DNA of 64,000 nt from an uncultured Roseobacter sp. (GCA_947488305.1 CANKZM010000001.1:558001-622000); one strand, 5' to 3'. Shown: positions 45,558 through 55,763, numbered from the stretch's first letter. The notes: generated from the letters alone by a model not told the origin. Program-made: numbers and translations.

Positions 45558-47969
45558 ATGCAAGAGCCTCTAAACGCCTCATATCCGGTATTGCCTTTGC
45601 GCGATATCGTGGTGTTCCCTCATATGATCGTGCCGCTTTTTGTAGGGCGCGACAAATCCGTGCGTGCGCTGGAAGAGGTTATGGCGGACGACAAGCAGAT
45701 TTTACTGTCCAGTCAAATCGATCCCAGCGAAGACGATCCCGAAAGCGATGGCATTTTCAAAGCGGGTGTTCTCGCGAATGTTCTGCAACTGCTCAAGCTG
45801 CCCGATGGCACCGTCAAGGTTCTTGTTGAAGGGCAAGCACGTGTGCGCATCACCGAGTTCCTAGAGAACGACAGTTTTTTCGAGGCACGCGCTGAGTATC
45901 TGACAGAGATCCCGGGCGACCTGGCGACCACGGAAGCCTTGTTGCGTACCGTGACCGATGAATTTGAGCGCTATGCCAAGGTAAAGAAAAACGTTCCAGA
46001 AGAAGCGCTTGCGGCTGTCGGTGAATCGACCGAGCCCGCGAAGCTGGCTGATCTGGTGGCCGGGCATCTGGGCATCGAGGTGAATCAAAAACAAGACCTG
46101 CTTGAGACGCTGAGCGTGTCGGAAAGACTGGAAAAAGTCTACGGGCTCATGCAGGGCGAAATGTCTGTTTTGCAGGTCGAGAAGAAGATCAAGACGCGCG
46201 TGAAGTCACAGATGGAGCGGACACAGCGCGAGTATTACCTGAATGAGCAGATGAAGGCGATCCAGCAGGAGCTGGGCGACGGCGAGGATGGCAAAAACGA
46301 AGTGGCCGAACTCGAAGCGAAGATTGCCGATACAAAACTCAGCAAGGAAGCGCGCGAGAAAGCGGACGCGGAGATCAAGAAGCTTAAGAACATGAGCCCC
46401 ATGTCGGCGGAAGCGACCGTGGTGCGCAATTATCTCGACTGGATGTTGTCGATTCCGTGGGGTGTGAAATCGCGCGTCAAAAAAGACCTTGGGCGAGCTC
46501 AGAAGGTTCTGGATGACGATCATTACGGGCTTGAGAAGGTCAAGGAACGTATTGTCGAATATCTGGCCGTGCAACAACGCTCAAGCAAGATGAAAGGTCC
46601 TATCATGTGCCTTGTCGGTCCTCCGGGGGTCGGCAAAACCAGCTTGGGTAAATCCGTGGCAAAGGCGACGGGCCGAGAGTTTATTCGCATCAGCCTCGGC
46701 GGTGTGCGTGACGAGTCCGAGATCCGGGGTCATCGCCGGACCTACATCGGATCCATGCCGGGCAAGATCATTCAAGCGCTAAAGAAGGCCAAGACCACGA
46801 ACCCGCTGATCCTGCTCGATGAGATCGACAAGATGGGGCAGGATTTCCGGGGGGACCCGGCGTCAGCCATGCTGGAAGTGCTTGATCCTGAGCAAAACTC
46901 GACATTTGTCGATCATTACCTGGAGGTCGAGTATGACCTCTCGAACGTGATGTTCCTGACCACGTCAAACAGCTACAATATGCCTGGGCCGTTGCTCGAC
47001 CGGATGGAGATTATTCCATTGGCTGGCTACACCGAGGATGAGAAGCGCGAGATTGCCAAACAGCACCTGGTGCCAAAGCAGATCAAAAACCATGGTCTGA
47101 AGGGCAAGGAATTTACGCTGGAGGATTCAGCGTTATCGGAAATGATCCGCACCTATACGCGCGAAGCGGGCGTGCGTAACCTTGAACGCGAAATTGCGAA
47201 GGTGGCCCGGAAATCGCTCACCAAGATCATCAAGAAAGAGGCTGAGGCCGTCACCGTTACTGATGAAAACCTTGATGAGTTTCTCGGTGTAAAGAAATTC
47301 CGGTACGGGCTGGCTGAGAAAGAAGACCAGATTGGTGTCGTCACCGGTCTTGCCTACACGTCAGTCGGCGGTGAATTGTTGAGCATTGAGGCGCTTCGGC
47401 TGCCGGGCAAAGGTCGAATGAAAACGACCGGTAAGCTGGGTGACGTCATGAAGGAGTCGATTGACGCCGCGTCCAGTTATGTCCGCTCGATCAGTCCCAA
47501 GATCGGTGTGAAGCCGCCACAATTTGATCGGCTGGACATTCACGTCCACGTGCCGGACGGTGCGACACCCAAGGACGGCCCGTCTGCCGGGCTCGCGATG
47601 GTGACCTCCATCGTGTCCGTACTGACCCAAATCCCGGTTCGCAAAGACATTGCGATGACCGGGGAAGTAAGCTTGCGCGGAAACGCCATGCCAATCGGCG
47701 GCCTGAAGGAGAAACTGCTGGCCGCTTTGCGCGGGGGCATCACAACGGTCCTTATTCCCGAAGAGAACGCAAAGGATCTGCCAGAGATCCCGGACAATGT
47801 GAAAGAAGGGCTGACGATCATCCCGGTGTCGCATGTGTCCGAAGTTCTCGAGCACGCTCTGGTCGGCAAACCCGAACCTATTGAATGGGATCAGGAAGCC
47901 GAAGAAGCAGCAGCCGCTGCCACCTTGAGCAAATCAACTGAGGGGCCTGATGCTGCTACCGCGCATTAA
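45558..47969 (+). CDS. lon: ATP-dependent protease Lon
   Basis: Cytoplasmic AAA+ serine protease degrading misfolded and regulatory proteins; 803 residues. The N-terminal LON substrate domain (about 8-200; YPVLPLRDIVVFPHMIVPLF), a coiled linker, the ATPase with Walker A GPPGVGKTS and Walker B LILLDEIDK, and the protease domain with the Ser-Lys dyad (Ser 676 in PKDGPSAGLAM, Lys 719 in GGLKEKLLAAL). The acidic/Ala-rich tail after residue 775 is variable. A strong terminator follows. Confidence 0.97.
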   Translation: MQEPLNASYPVLPLRDIVVFPHMIVPLFVGRDKSVRALEEVMADDKQILLSSQIDPSEDDPESDGIFKAGVLANVLQLLKLPDGTVKVLVEGQARVRITEFLENDSFFEARAEYLTEIPGDLATTEALLRTVTDEFERYAKVKKNVPEEALAAVGESTEPAKLADLVAGHLGIEVNQKQDLLETLSVSERLEKVYGLMQGEMSVLQVEKKIKTRVKSQMERTQREYYLNEQMKAIQQELGDGEDGKNEVAELEAKIADTKLSKEAREKADAEIKKLKNMSPMSAEATVVRNYLDWMLSIPWGVKSRVKKDLGRAQKVLDDDHYGLEKVKERIVEYLAVQQRSSKMKGPIMCLVGPPGVGKTSLGKSVAKATGREFIRISLGGVRDESEIRGHRRTYIGSMPGKIIQALKKAKTTNPLILLDEIDKMGQDFRGDPASAMLEVLDPEQNSTFVDHYLEVEYDLSNVMFLTTSNSYNMPGPLLDRMEIIPLAGYTEDEKREIAKQHLVPKQIKNHGLKGKEFTLEDSALSEMIRTYTREAGVRNLEREIAKVARKSLTKIIKKEAEAVTVTDENLDEFLGVKKFRYGLAEKEDQIGVVTGLAYTSVGGELLSIEALRLPGKGRMKTTGKLGDVMKESIDAASSYVRSISPKIGVKPPQFDRLDIHVHVPDGATPKDGPSAGLAMVTSIVSVLTQIPVRKDIAMTGEVSLRGNAMPIGGLKEKLLAALRGGITTVLIPEENAKDLPEIPDNVKEGLTIIPVSHVSEVLEHALVGKPEPIEWDQEAEEAAAAATLSKSTEGPDAATAH

Positions 47970-47992
47970 CGCGTAGTTGCGCTTAAAGAGAT

Positions 47993-48023
47993 AAGGGCGT
48001 GCCTCTTGGGGGCGCGCCTTTTT
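47993..48023 (+). terminator. Intrinsic terminator of lon
   Basis: Eleven-pair stem AAGGGCGTGCC / GGCGCGCCTTT (with G-U pairs), 7-base loop, followed by further U residues, 23 bases after the lon stop. Confidence 0.85.
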
Positions 48024-48087
48024 CATTTTGATGGGACGAAACCCGCAGAGCTTTCCATTTCCGGGCACCATCGGCATAAGCGTCGCC

Positions 48088-48669
48088 ATGAGCTATCCCG
48101 TCCTATACATTCTGCGCCATGGGCAGACCGAGTGGAATGCAGAGCATCGTGTGCAAGGCAGCCTTGATTCACCGCTGACAGAAGAGGGGCGCGCGCAGGC
48201 CGCCACGCAAAGGCGCATATTGGAGTCCTTGGATTTGAAGGGATTCGGGGCGCTTTGCAGCCCACAAGGGCGTGCGTTTCACACTGCCTCCATCGCGTTG
48301 GAAAAGCTTGTTCCGCGTATTGATACCGATGCGCGGCTGCGCGAAATCGGTGTGGGCGACTGGGAGGGACTTCGGCGGAGCGACATCATGCCCGGCGTTC
48401 AGGCAGACGAAAGCGAAGAAAACGCTTTGTCTTTGTACGAAAAAGCGCCTCACGGCGAAGGGTTTGCGGCGTTGCGACTCCGCTGTCAATCCTTTCTGGA
48501 TGACCTACGCGGACCTTCGATCGTTGTGACCCACGGAATAACATCCCGCATGTTGCGCCTGATCCTGCTGGATATGGACACCTGCGAAATCGGGATGCTT
48601 CCAGGCGGGCAGGGTGTTGTTTTCCACATCGAGAATGGCCAACAAACCAAACTTGCAATAGGGGCTTGA
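48088..48669 (+). CDS. Histidine phosphatase family protein (phosphoglycerate-mutase-like)
   Basis: A 193-residue member of the histidine phosphatase clan: LRHGQTEWN with the catalytic His (about residue 9), second arginine region, the acid EIGVGDWEG, and the second His in IVVTHGITSRM. Substrate not predictable; cofactor-type phosphoglycerate mutase activity is unlikely at this length. Start ATG 48088 gives the family N-terminus MSYPVLYILRHG; upstream ATGs overlap the lon terminator. Confidence 0.88.
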   Translation: MSYPVLYILRHGQTEWNAEHRVQGSLDSPLTEEGRAQAATQRRILESLDLKGFGALCSPQGRAFHTASIALEKLVPRIDTDARLREIGVGDWEGLRRSDIMPGVQADESEENALSLYEKAPHGEGFAALRLRCQSFLDDLRGPSIVVTHGITSRMLRLILLDMDTCEIGMLPGGQGVVFHIENGQQTKLAIGA

Positions 48670-48704
48670 AGCCTCCGCCGAGTTTGGCTAAACCGCATTT
48701 CATC

Positions 48705-48780
<76 letters not shown>

Positions 48781-48971
48781 TTACCCTTCGCAACCAGAAG
48801 ACTTGCAGACAATGATTTGGGTATTCCGTTTGCGCGAGGCCTTGCACGTGCGCCCCTTCAATCCGGCGTTTTCCTGCTCGTTTGTGTCAATTGCTTTTTT
48901 GGGCTGTTGTCTCGGCGCGTGCTGTGTCACCGATAATGCAGTCGTGAGGTCAGGAAAAAGGGAACGACCTG

Positions 48972-49271
48972 ATGCATTTTGATAAAGCAATTAGAGCACA
49001 TTTAGTGTTGCAAGACAGTATGACCTGCAACGATACATTTTCCGATTTGACCAAACAGATCTCCCAGCTTCCGAGCGACGTCAGAGGCGCGCAGGCCCTG
49101 ACCCTTTCCGCGCACCTCATTGAAATGGCGGCCTATGAGTTGGCTGGTCAATTGGACAGCGCTGAAATTGGAGAGCTGATCCGCTGCGCTGCGGAGCTTT
49201 CGGAGCGTTCCGCTGATCTGACTAAGGATCGCTGCCTTGGCGAACGGGTCCGGGCCAAAGTTCTCCAGTAG
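48972..49271 (+). CDS. Unknown 99-residue helical protein
   Basis: No family recognised. The frame beginning MHFDKAIRAHLVLQDSMT is 99 codons with mostly helical, amphipathic composition and two or three cysteines (including Cys 19). An internal ATG (49020) would give 83 residues. The Shine-Dalgarno (AAGGGAACG) is moderate. It lies between tRNA-Val and the pirin gene. The 191-bp stretch before it (48781-48971) shows no gene. Confidence 0.55.
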   Translation: MHFDKAIRAHLVLQDSMTCNDTFSDLTKQISQLPSDVRGAQALTLSAHLIEMAAYELAGQLDSAEIGELIRCAAELSERSADLTKDRCLGERVRAKVLQ

Positions 49272-49415
49272 AAACACGCCGACAAGAACGGACGAAACGC
49301 TTCTTTTGATTTAGTTTGAAATTATGCACAGGTGCTGCGCGCGCCTTTGGAACCATGCGCTATTTGTGTCTTCGGCGCGGTGTCCTATCTTTCTCGAAAG
49401 GATAGGAGGCCGTAA

Positions 49416-50348
49416 ATGAGTTGGAACCCAGCACTGGACCCGGATTGCCCGATTGGGGATGCGGTTGATGCAATTGAAACGGTCATCGTGCCGCGGGCGC
49501 GTGATCTTGGCGGGTTTGAGGTCAGACGCGCCTTGCCTGCGCCCAAACGTCAGATGGTGGGACCGTTCATCTTCTTTGATCAGATGGGTCCGGTTGAATT
49601 TGTGACCGGCAAGGGGATTGATGTGCGCCCGCACCCTCACATTGGGCTGGCAACGGTGACCTATCTTTACAAGGGCAAGATCCACCATCGCGACAGTCTG
49701 GGAACCAATCAGTGGATCGAACCAGGAGCGGTCAACTGGATGGTGGCAGGACATGGTATCACCCACTCGGAACGTATGGACGGAGAAATGTTGCAGCGTC
49801 CAAATGATCTCTGTGGCATACAGACTTGGGTAGCACTTCCAGAGGAAGCAGAGGATGCGCCTGCTGATTTTGAGCATGCTCCGAAAGATACGCTGCCGCT
49901 TTTGGAAGGAGAGGGGAAAGAGGTGCGGCTGATCCTCGGAACTGCCTACGGGGAGGTCGCCCCAGTAAAGGTGTTTTCCGAAACGTTTTATGCGGACGCG
50001 TTGCTTCAACCCAAGGCGCAGATTCCCCTACCTGACGATCACGAGGACCGCGGTATCTACGTCATAAGTGGTTCGGTTACCGTCGCGGGCGACAGCTTTG
50101 ATGCTGGACAGATGATGGTGTTTCGTCCCGGCGATCAAATCTCCGTTCAGGCGGGCGAGCAGGGGGCGCGGCTCATGATGCTTGGGGGCGCGACGCTGGG
50201 TGGGCCACGTCACATCTGGTGGAATTTCGTGGCCTCGTCTCGCGATCGCATTGATGCAGCGAAAGAGGCGTGGCGGGCCGGGGATTGGACCCATGGCCGA
50301 TTTCAATTGCCGCCGGATGACGACAAAGAGTTCATCCCGCTCCCGTAA
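49416..50348 (+). CDS. Pirin family protein
   Basis: A 310-residue bicupin of the pirin family. The N-terminal cupin has the metal-site pattern RPHPHIGLATVTYL...HHRDSLG and GHGITHSERM, and a C-terminal pirin_C domain follows (IYVISGSVTVAGDSFDAGQM). Some bacterial pirins are quercetin dioxygenases and others act as redox-sensing cofactors; which applies here is not deducible. Start ATG 49416 has ATAGGAGG upstream. Confidence 0.92.
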   Translation: MSWNPALDPDCPIGDAVDAIETVIVPRARDLGGFEVRRALPAPKRQMVGPFIFFDQMGPVEFVTGKGIDVRPHPHIGLATVTYLYKGKIHHRDSLGTNQWIEPGAVNWMVAGHGITHSERMDGEMLQRPNDLCGIQTWVALPEEAEDAPADFEHAPKDTLPLLEGEGKEVRLILGTAYGEVAPVKVFSETFYADALLQPKAQIPLPDDHEDRGIYVISGSVTVAGDSFDAGQMMVFRPGDQISVQAGEQGARLMMLGGATLGGPRHIWWNFVASSRDRIDAAKEAWRAGDWTHGRFQLPPDDDKEFIPLP

Positions 50349-50475
50349 CTCATCCGTTGCGAGGATCGCGGCGAAAAAAACCGAAAAAATTCTGCATTGT
50401 CCCGCTTGACGCGGCAAGGTCGTCGCAATACTACGTCGAAACGCGTTCGGGCGATCAGCCAGACGCTTGCAGTGG

Positions 50476-50552
50476 GCGGTTGTAGCTCAGTTGGTTAGAG
50501 TACCGGCCTGTCACGCCGGGGGTCGCGGGTTCGAGCCCCGTCAACCGCGCCA
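50476..50552 (+). tRNA. tRNA-Asp (anticodon GTC)
   Basis: Cloverleaf of 77 bases with encoded CCA: acceptor GCGGTTG / CAACCGC, D arm GCTC-GAGT (one G-U pair), anticodon stem CCGGC / GCCGG with loop CTGTCAC (anticodon GTC), T arm GCGGG-TTCGAGC-CCCGT. A terminator follows directly. Confidence 0.97.
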
Positions 50553-50563
50553 CCGCTGCACAG

Positions 50564-50590
50564 AAAAGGCTCCCGATTGGGGGCCTTTTT
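50564..50590 (+). terminator. Intrinsic terminator of the tRNA-Asp transcript
   Basis: Stem AAAAGGCTCCC / GGGGGCCTTTT (one U-G pair) with tetraloop GATT and a run of five U residues, 11 bases after the tRNA. Confidence 0.88.
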
Positions 50591-50626
50591 GCATTTTGTT
50601 GGTGTACCGCAGATATCGAGGAAACC

Positions 50627-51505
50627 TTACAGAAAACGCCCTAAGGCCTCTGTGGTCTCAAGCGGCGATTGATCAACAAAAAAATGACCTCCCGGTATCG
50701 CTTCAGCATGCATGTTAGACAGGCGGTTTGCCCAGGTTGCCGGCACATCATAGGCCTTGGCCATTGCACCCTCTGCGCCATAGAGCACCAATGCCGGGGT
50801 GGTAATGGTCCTGTCCAGATCATCCGCATCAAGATCGAAATCGACTTGCAGCGTTGCGCGATAGTCGGCGCACATCCCGCGTATGGTGTCCTCGTTCCGC
50901 CACGCCTCGCGGTAGGCTCCAAGTGCGCCCTCAGCGAAGTCTTCCAAGCGCGCCGCGCCCCATCCCAGCAAGCAGCTTTCGAAGTAGGCATCAGGGTCAT
51001 GACCAATAAGCGTTTCCGGGAACGGGTAGGGCTGGGCTAAAAAGAACCAGTGATAATAGGCAGCGGCGACCTCTCGGGTCAGACCGTCCAGGAGGTGATG
51101 GGTGGGCACGATATCCATGACCGTAAGGCTTGATACTGCGTCCGGACTATCCAATGCCATTCGGTGGGCAACTCGACCGCCACGATCATGGCCAACCACA
51201 TGAAATTGCCCAAACCCCAGGTGATCCATCAAGGCAACCTGATCCGCAGCCATATGCCGAAAGCTGTAGGGATCTGTGCCTGTGGGCTTGCTGCTTTGTC
51301 CGTACCCCCGCAGGTCTGCCACAACAACCGTGTGCCGGTTCGTCAGGGCCGGGGCAACCGCATGCCACATGGCATGGGTTTGGGGGAACCCATGGAGTAG
51401 CAGGACCGGTGGCCCTTTTCCGGCACGGCGGTAGGAGATCCCTTGGCCATTAACCTCCGCAATGCCGCTTTCGAACGACGGGAATAGTCTATCTGTTGGC
51501 GTCAT
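50627..51505 (-). CDS. Alpha/beta hydrolase, fluoroacetate-dehalogenase-like
   Basis: A 292-residue alpha/beta hydrolase whose active-site residues match fluoroacetate dehalogenase: nucleophile Asp 107 in GHDRGG with Arg 108 and Arg 111 (carboxylate binding), Asp 131, the halide-binding His 152-Trp 153 (YYHWFF) and Tyr 215, and general-base His 274 (GGHFFVDQ). Spacings agree with the Rhodopseudomonas enzyme (Asp110, Arg111, Arg114, Asp134, His155, Trp156, Tyr219, His280). The substrate could be a haloacetate, but the family also has members without dehalogenase activity. ATG 51505 overlaps the M20 gene stop (ATGA). Confidence 0.85.
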   Translation of the reverse strand: MTPTDRLFPSFESGIAEVNGQGISYRRAGKGPPVLLLHGFPQTHAMWHAVAPALTNRHTVVVADLRGYGQSSKPTGTDPYSFRHMAADQVALMDHLGFGQFHVVGHDRGGRVAHRMALDSPDAVSSLTVMDIVPTHHLLDGLTREVAAAYYHWFFLAQPYPFPETLIGHDPDAYFESCLLGWGAARLEDFAEGALGAYREAWRNEDTIRGMCADYRATLQVDFDLDADDLDRTITTPALVLYGAEGAMAKAYDVPATWANRLSNMHAEAIPGGHFFVDQSPLETTEALGRFL

Positions 51506-52872
51506 GTGAATGCGGCCAGGATTCGGGCCCAACTGCGGGTGCCTTTGTGAAAGCTCTCAAGGTCATATTTCTCGTTAGGGGAATGCAGGGCGTCATCGTC
51601 CTTCCCGAACCCGATCAATAACGGTGTCGTGTCTAGTATGTCCTGAAAATGGCCAGCAATTGGAATTGAGCCTCCGCCCCCAATATAAGCTGCTGGAACT
51701 TGCCATTCATCGGTCAGCGCTTGACGCGCCTGTTCGAAACGCGGGTCTTCCGCATCAATCATGCAAGCCTTGTTCGCGCCGTGGCCTTCGAAGTCCAGTG
51801 TACAGTCTGGAGGCAACATATCGGTCGCCATTTTGCGAAAGCTCTCACGAATTGCATGCGGGTCCTGATCTCCCACAAGCCGGAAGCTGATCTTGGCATG
51901 CGCGACCGAGGGCAAAACGGTCTTGAACCCTGCGCCTGTGTAGCCTCCCCATATGCCGTTCACTTCGCAGGTGGGGCGCGACCACGTCATTTCGAGCGGT
52001 GTGCGATCCTGTTCGCCGGCAGGATGAGACAGATCGGCATCCTTAAGGAATTGCCCGTGATCGAAGCCCAATTGTTCCCACCCGAGGCGCATCTCCTCTG
52101 ACAAGTTTTTCACAGCATTGTAGAAACCGGGAATTGTAACCCGCCCGTGATCGTCATGAAGGGATGCAATGACGCGGGACAACACCCGGATCGGGTTGAT
52201 CGCGATGCCGCCGTAGTAACCGGAATGGAGGTCCTTGTCCGGGCCGGTGAGCGTGAGTTCTTCCTGCAACATGCCCCGGAGCATGGTCACGATCGCCGGT
52301 GTACGGCTTTCAAACATGGCAGTATCGCAAATCAGGGCCAGATCGGCGCGCAATTCGTCCGCGTTTTCTTCCATGAACGGGACAAGGGACGGTGAGCCGC
52401 TTTCTTCTTCACCCTCAAAAAAGAAGGTGATCTTGCAGGGCAGGCTGCCATACTCGGCCTTCCACGCCCTGCAAGCTTCGATGAACGTCATCAATTGCCC
52501 TTTGTCGTCCGCGGTGCCGCGCCCGCGGATCACGCGTCCCTTTGGCGTCTCTTCGATTTTCGGATCGAATGGATCGTTGGTCCAGAGGGACAAGGGGTCC
52601 ACCGGCTGAACATCATAGTGGCCATAAAACAAAAGATGCGGTCCGGGACCGTCGGCATGTCCGACAACCATTGGGTGTCCCGGTGTCGGGCGCTTCTCGG
52701 CAGCAATACCAAGGCTTTGAAGGTCCGCAACCAACCAGTCCGCCGCTGCGTCACAGTTTTTCTTATAGGCGGGGTCGGTCGAAATCGAGGGAATGCGCAG
52801 CAATTCGAACAGACGCTCAAGGGATTGCGGCATCTCTGCATCGATCCGTGATAACACGGCCTCTAGGGTCAT
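51502..52872 (-). CDS. M20 family dipeptidase
   Basis: A 456-residue zinc metallopeptidase of the M20 (CNDP-like) family: YGHYDVQPVDP with the first metal ligands, RGTADDKGQLM with the bridging Asp, FFEGEEESGSPSL with the catalytic and metal-binding Glu pair, and a C-terminal HSPNEK histidine ligand. Hydrolyses dipeptides or related amides in the cytosol. Start ATG 52872 has AAGGAGAC upstream; an upstream extension lacks homology. Overlaps the downstream hydrolase gene. Confidence 0.93.
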   Translation of the reverse strand: MTLEAVLSRIDAEMPQSLERLFELLRIPSISTDPAYKKNCDAAADWLVADLQSLGIAAEKRPTPGHPMVVGHADGPGPHLLFYGHYDVQPVDPLSLWTNDPFDPKIEETPKGRVIRGRGTADDKGQLMTFIEACRAWKAEYGSLPCKITFFFEGEEESGSPSLVPFMEENADELRADLALICDTAMFESRTPAIVTMLRGMLQEELTLTGPDKDLHSGYYGGIAINPIRVLSRVIASLHDDHGRVTIPGFYNAVKNLSEEMRLGWEQLGFDHGQFLKDADLSHPAGEQDRTPLEMTWSRPTCEVNGIWGGYTGAGFKTVLPSVAHAKISFRLVGDQDPHAIRESFRKMATDMLPPDCTLDFEGHGANKACMIDAEDPRFEQARQALTDEWQVPAAYIGGGGSIPIAGHFQDILDTTPLLIGFGKDDDALHSPNEKYDLESFHKGTRSWARILAAFT

Positions 52873-53072
52873 GGGGGTCTCCTTCTTTCTTTTTGGGTTC
52901 ACCGTATCAGGGGGCTTGTGACTGTCCAGTACGATCCTTTCAGTGCTGGGGTGCCCATGCGACATGGCGTCCACCGGTCTGTTATTGAATAATTTGGAAG
53001 CATTCTATAATTCTGGCATCGGAAGTTACGACATGGGCGCTTTGCGATGCGCCGCTCAAGGAAAGGTCTCGC

Positions 53073-54296
53073 GTGGACTACACTCTTAAGTTGGATCAGG
53101 CACTTGACCGTCTGCACGAAGAAGGCCGCTACCGGACCTTTATCGACATCGAGCGGCAAAATGGACAGTTTCCCCATGCGGTTTGGACCAAACCGGATGG
53201 TAGCAAGCAAGACATTACGGTCTGGTGCGGCAACGACTATCTGGGTATGGGGCAAAACCCTGTCGTGCTTGAAGCGATGCAGGAAGCGTTGGTAGCCACT
53301 GGTGCCGGGTCTGGCGGTACGCGGAATATTTCGGGCACAACCGTCTATCACAAACGGCTGGAAGCTGAACTGGCGGATCTGCATGGCAAAGAATCAGCTT
53401 TGCTGTTCACCTCTGCCTATATTGCCAACGATGCCACACTTTCGACACTTCCTAAGCTTTTTCCGGGGCTGATTATTTACTCCGATGAACTTAATCATGC
53501 CTCAATGATCGAGGGTGTACGGCGCAATGGCGGCGCAAAACGCATTTTCCGTCACAACGATGTGGCGCATCTGCGCGCGTTGATGGCCGCGGACGATCCT
53601 GCGGCACCCAAGCTGATTGCGTTTGAATCGATCTATTCGATGGACGGCGACTTTGGCCCCATTTCAGAGATTTGCGATCTGGCTGACGAGTTCGGCGCGC
53701 TGACCTATATCGACGAAGTTCATGCGGTGGGCATGTATGGTCCGCGCGGCGCTGGCGTGGCGGAACGTGACGGGCTCATGCATCGGTTGGATATCATTAA
53801 CGGAACCCTCGCCAAAGCTTATGGGGTCATGGGTGGTTATATCGCTGCATCGGATAAAATGTGTGATGCTATAAGGTCTTACGCGCCAGGCTTCATCTTT
53901 ACGACGTCGTTGCCGCCCGCTGTCGCAGCCGGCGCTGCAGCTTCTGTGGCCTTCCTTAAAGGCGCGAAGGAGTTACGCGATGCACATCAGTTGCAAGCGA
54001 GAATTCTAAAGATGCGCTTGAAGGGATTGGGCTTGCCGATTATCGATCATGGCAGCCACATCGTACCTGTCATGGTGGGAAATCCGGTGCACACCAAGAT
54101 GCTCAGCGACATGCTTTTGGAAGAACACGGCATCTACGTCCAACCGATCAATTACCCGACGGTCCCGCGTGGTACTGAGCGTTTGCGCTTCACACCATCA
54201 CCGGTACATGGCCCTCGTGAGTTGGACACATTGGTGCACGCAATGGACGGACTTTGGTCACATTGTGCGCTAAATCGCGCCGAAGAGGCTTGTTAA
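53073..54296 (+). CDS. hemA: 5-aminolevulinate synthase
   Basis: PLP enzyme condensing glycine and succinyl-CoA to 5-aminolevulinate, first step of tetrapyrrole synthesis by the C4 route typical of alphaproteobacteria. The 407-residue protein shows [14 protein letters not shown] (78-91), [17 protein letters not shown] and the PLP-binding Lys 248 in GTLAKAYG. Start is GTG 53073 with GGAAAGG upstream. Supplies heme, siroheme (cysG) and perhaps bacteriochlorophyll. The 200-bp spacer upstream (52873-53072) shows no gene and probably contains divergent promoters. Confidence 0.96.
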   Translation: MDYTLKLDQALDRLHEEGRYRTFIDIERQNGQFPHAVWTKPDGSKQDITVWCGNDYLGMGQNPVVLEAMQEALVATGAGSGGTRNISGTTVYHKRLEAELADLHGKESALLFTSAYIANDATLSTLPKLFPGLIIYSDELNHASMIEGVRRNGGAKRIFRHNDVAHLRALMAADDPAAPKLIAFESIYSMDGDFGPISEICDLADEFGALTYIDEVHAVGMYGPRGAGVAERDGLMHRLDIINGTLAKAYGVMGGYIAASDKMCDAIRSYAPGFIFTTSLPPAVAAGAAASVAFLKGAKELRDAHQLQARILKMRLKGLGLPIIDHGSHIVPVMVGNPVHTKMLSDMLLEEHGIYVQPINYPTVPRGTERLRFTPSPVHGPRELDTLVHAMDGLWSHCALNRAEEAC

Positions 54297-54430
54297 CCTT
54301 TGGCTGGATGAATTTCGAGTTGCCTTGTGTTAACCTAGGCTAAACAACAAGTCAGATACGAATCGTGGGGACGATTCTGTACTTTGACGGCGGCAGGCTA
54401 GGCAGACACGAGTAAAGACGGGGCAGTTGT

Positions 54431-55678
54431 ATGATTGGGCGCAAGCACTCCGAGAGTGTTGAGGAAAAAGTTGAACCAAAAGCGTTCGACGATTTCGAAT
54501 TGCGTCTTGGCGATATCATGCGCGGCGAGCGTGCAACGATGGGTAAATCGTTGCTCGACGTACAGCGTGAGTTGCGGATCAAAGCCTCCTACATTGCCGC
54601 AATCGAAAACTGCGATCCGGACGCTTTTGACACGCCAGGATTTATCGCAGGGTATGTCCGGTCTTATGCGCGCTATCTTGGCATGGACGCCGACGAGGCA
54701 TTTGACACATTTTGCGAAGAAAGCGGGTTCTCCGTTGCGCATGGCATGTCGGCCGAAGCTTCCGTTATCAAGAAATCCAAGAGTGATCGCAAAAGCCCGC
54801 GCAGAGCTGCTGAAGGTGACATCTTCAGTCGCCCTGGGACACCTTTTGTGCCCGCTAAAGACAGCATTTGGTCGCGCATTGAGCCTGCGGCGGTTGGATC
54901 ATCTTTTGTGCTACTGGCACTGATATCCGGCATCGGCTACGGCGGATATGCGGTCCTGCAGGAAGTGCAACGCGTTCAATTCACGCCCGCTGAGCAAACA
55001 CCGATTGTACTCTCTGACCTTGACCCGCTGGATGGCGTATTGGCGTCGGCGGCGCCAGGTGATTTGGACGATGGTACAACCTTGCCAGAGGCATCGGATA
55101 CACCTCGCGCCGAAGCACTGGATCGTCTTTATCGCCCGGATGCGTTGGATGTTCCTGTCCTGGTCGCGCGTGATGCTCCAATTTCAACGCTGGATCCGCG
55201 TAATATTGGGAACTTTATCCCACTTTCGGCACCAGAACCCAAAGCGCTGCCCGATAGTCTTCTCATGGAAAGAGAACTGGCTGATGCAGTTCCAAGTACA
55301 AGCAACCCGGTGCCAATCGTTTCAAAAGAGCCGGGACCCGCGTTGCGGATGGTCGCCGTGCGTCCTTCCTGGGTCCGCGTGAGTTCCGCCGATGGAACCG
55401 TTATTCTCGAAACGATTATGGAGCCAGGAGAAACATGGGATGCGCCGGTTGGAGAAGAGCCAGCCGTTCTTCGCACCGGTGAAAGCGGGGCGATCTATTT
55501 TGCCCTGAACGGAGAGTATTACGGCCCTGTCGGCGAGACAGGGACCATCACCTCCAATCTCGCGCTTGCAGTGGACTCGTTGAAAGCGACTTACAATGTT
55601 GCGGACCTGTCGGCGGATGAGGCCTTGGCCACGACAGTGGTGCAGTTGCAGACGCCACCGGACGCGGCGTCGGAATAA
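54431..55678 (+). CDS. RodZ-like helix-turn-helix membrane protein
   Basis: A 415-residue bitopic protein: N-terminal cytoplasmic XRE-type helix-turn-helix (about 22-95; LGDIMRGERATMGKSLLDVQRELRIKASYI split over 25-55), a basic linker, one transmembrane helix (about 155-178), a Pro/Asp-rich periplasmic spacer, and a C-terminal DUF4115 domain (about 305-385; VRPSWVRVSSADGTVI). This is the RodZ layout, linking the elongasome scaffold MreB to the envelope. In many alphaproteobacteria it precedes ispG, as here. Confidence 0.88.
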   Translation: MIGRKHSESVEEKVEPKAFDDFELRLGDIMRGERATMGKSLLDVQRELRIKASYIAAIENCDPDAFDTPGFIAGYVRSYARYLGMDADEAFDTFCEESGFSVAHGMSAEASVIKKSKSDRKSPRRAAEGDIFSRPGTPFVPAKDSIWSRIEPAAVGSSFVLLALISGIGYGGYAVLQEVQRVQFTPAEQTPIVLSDLDPLDGVLASAAPGDLDDGTTLPEASDTPRAEALDRLYRPDALDVPVLVARDAPISTLDPRNIGNFIPLSAPEPKALPDSLLMERELADAVPSTSNPVPIVSKEPGPALRMVAVRPSWVRVSSADGTVILETIMEPGETWDAPVGEEPAVLRTGESGAIYFALNGEYYGPVGETGTITSNLALAVDSLKATYNVADLSADEALATTVVQLQTPPDAASE

Positions 55679-55763
55679 CGCCAGATATCTGAATTTGAGT
55701 GATTGCGGGCAGGGGCCCGAGTGTCTAGTTTGGTGGACATAAGCATCAATCAAGGTCTCAACC

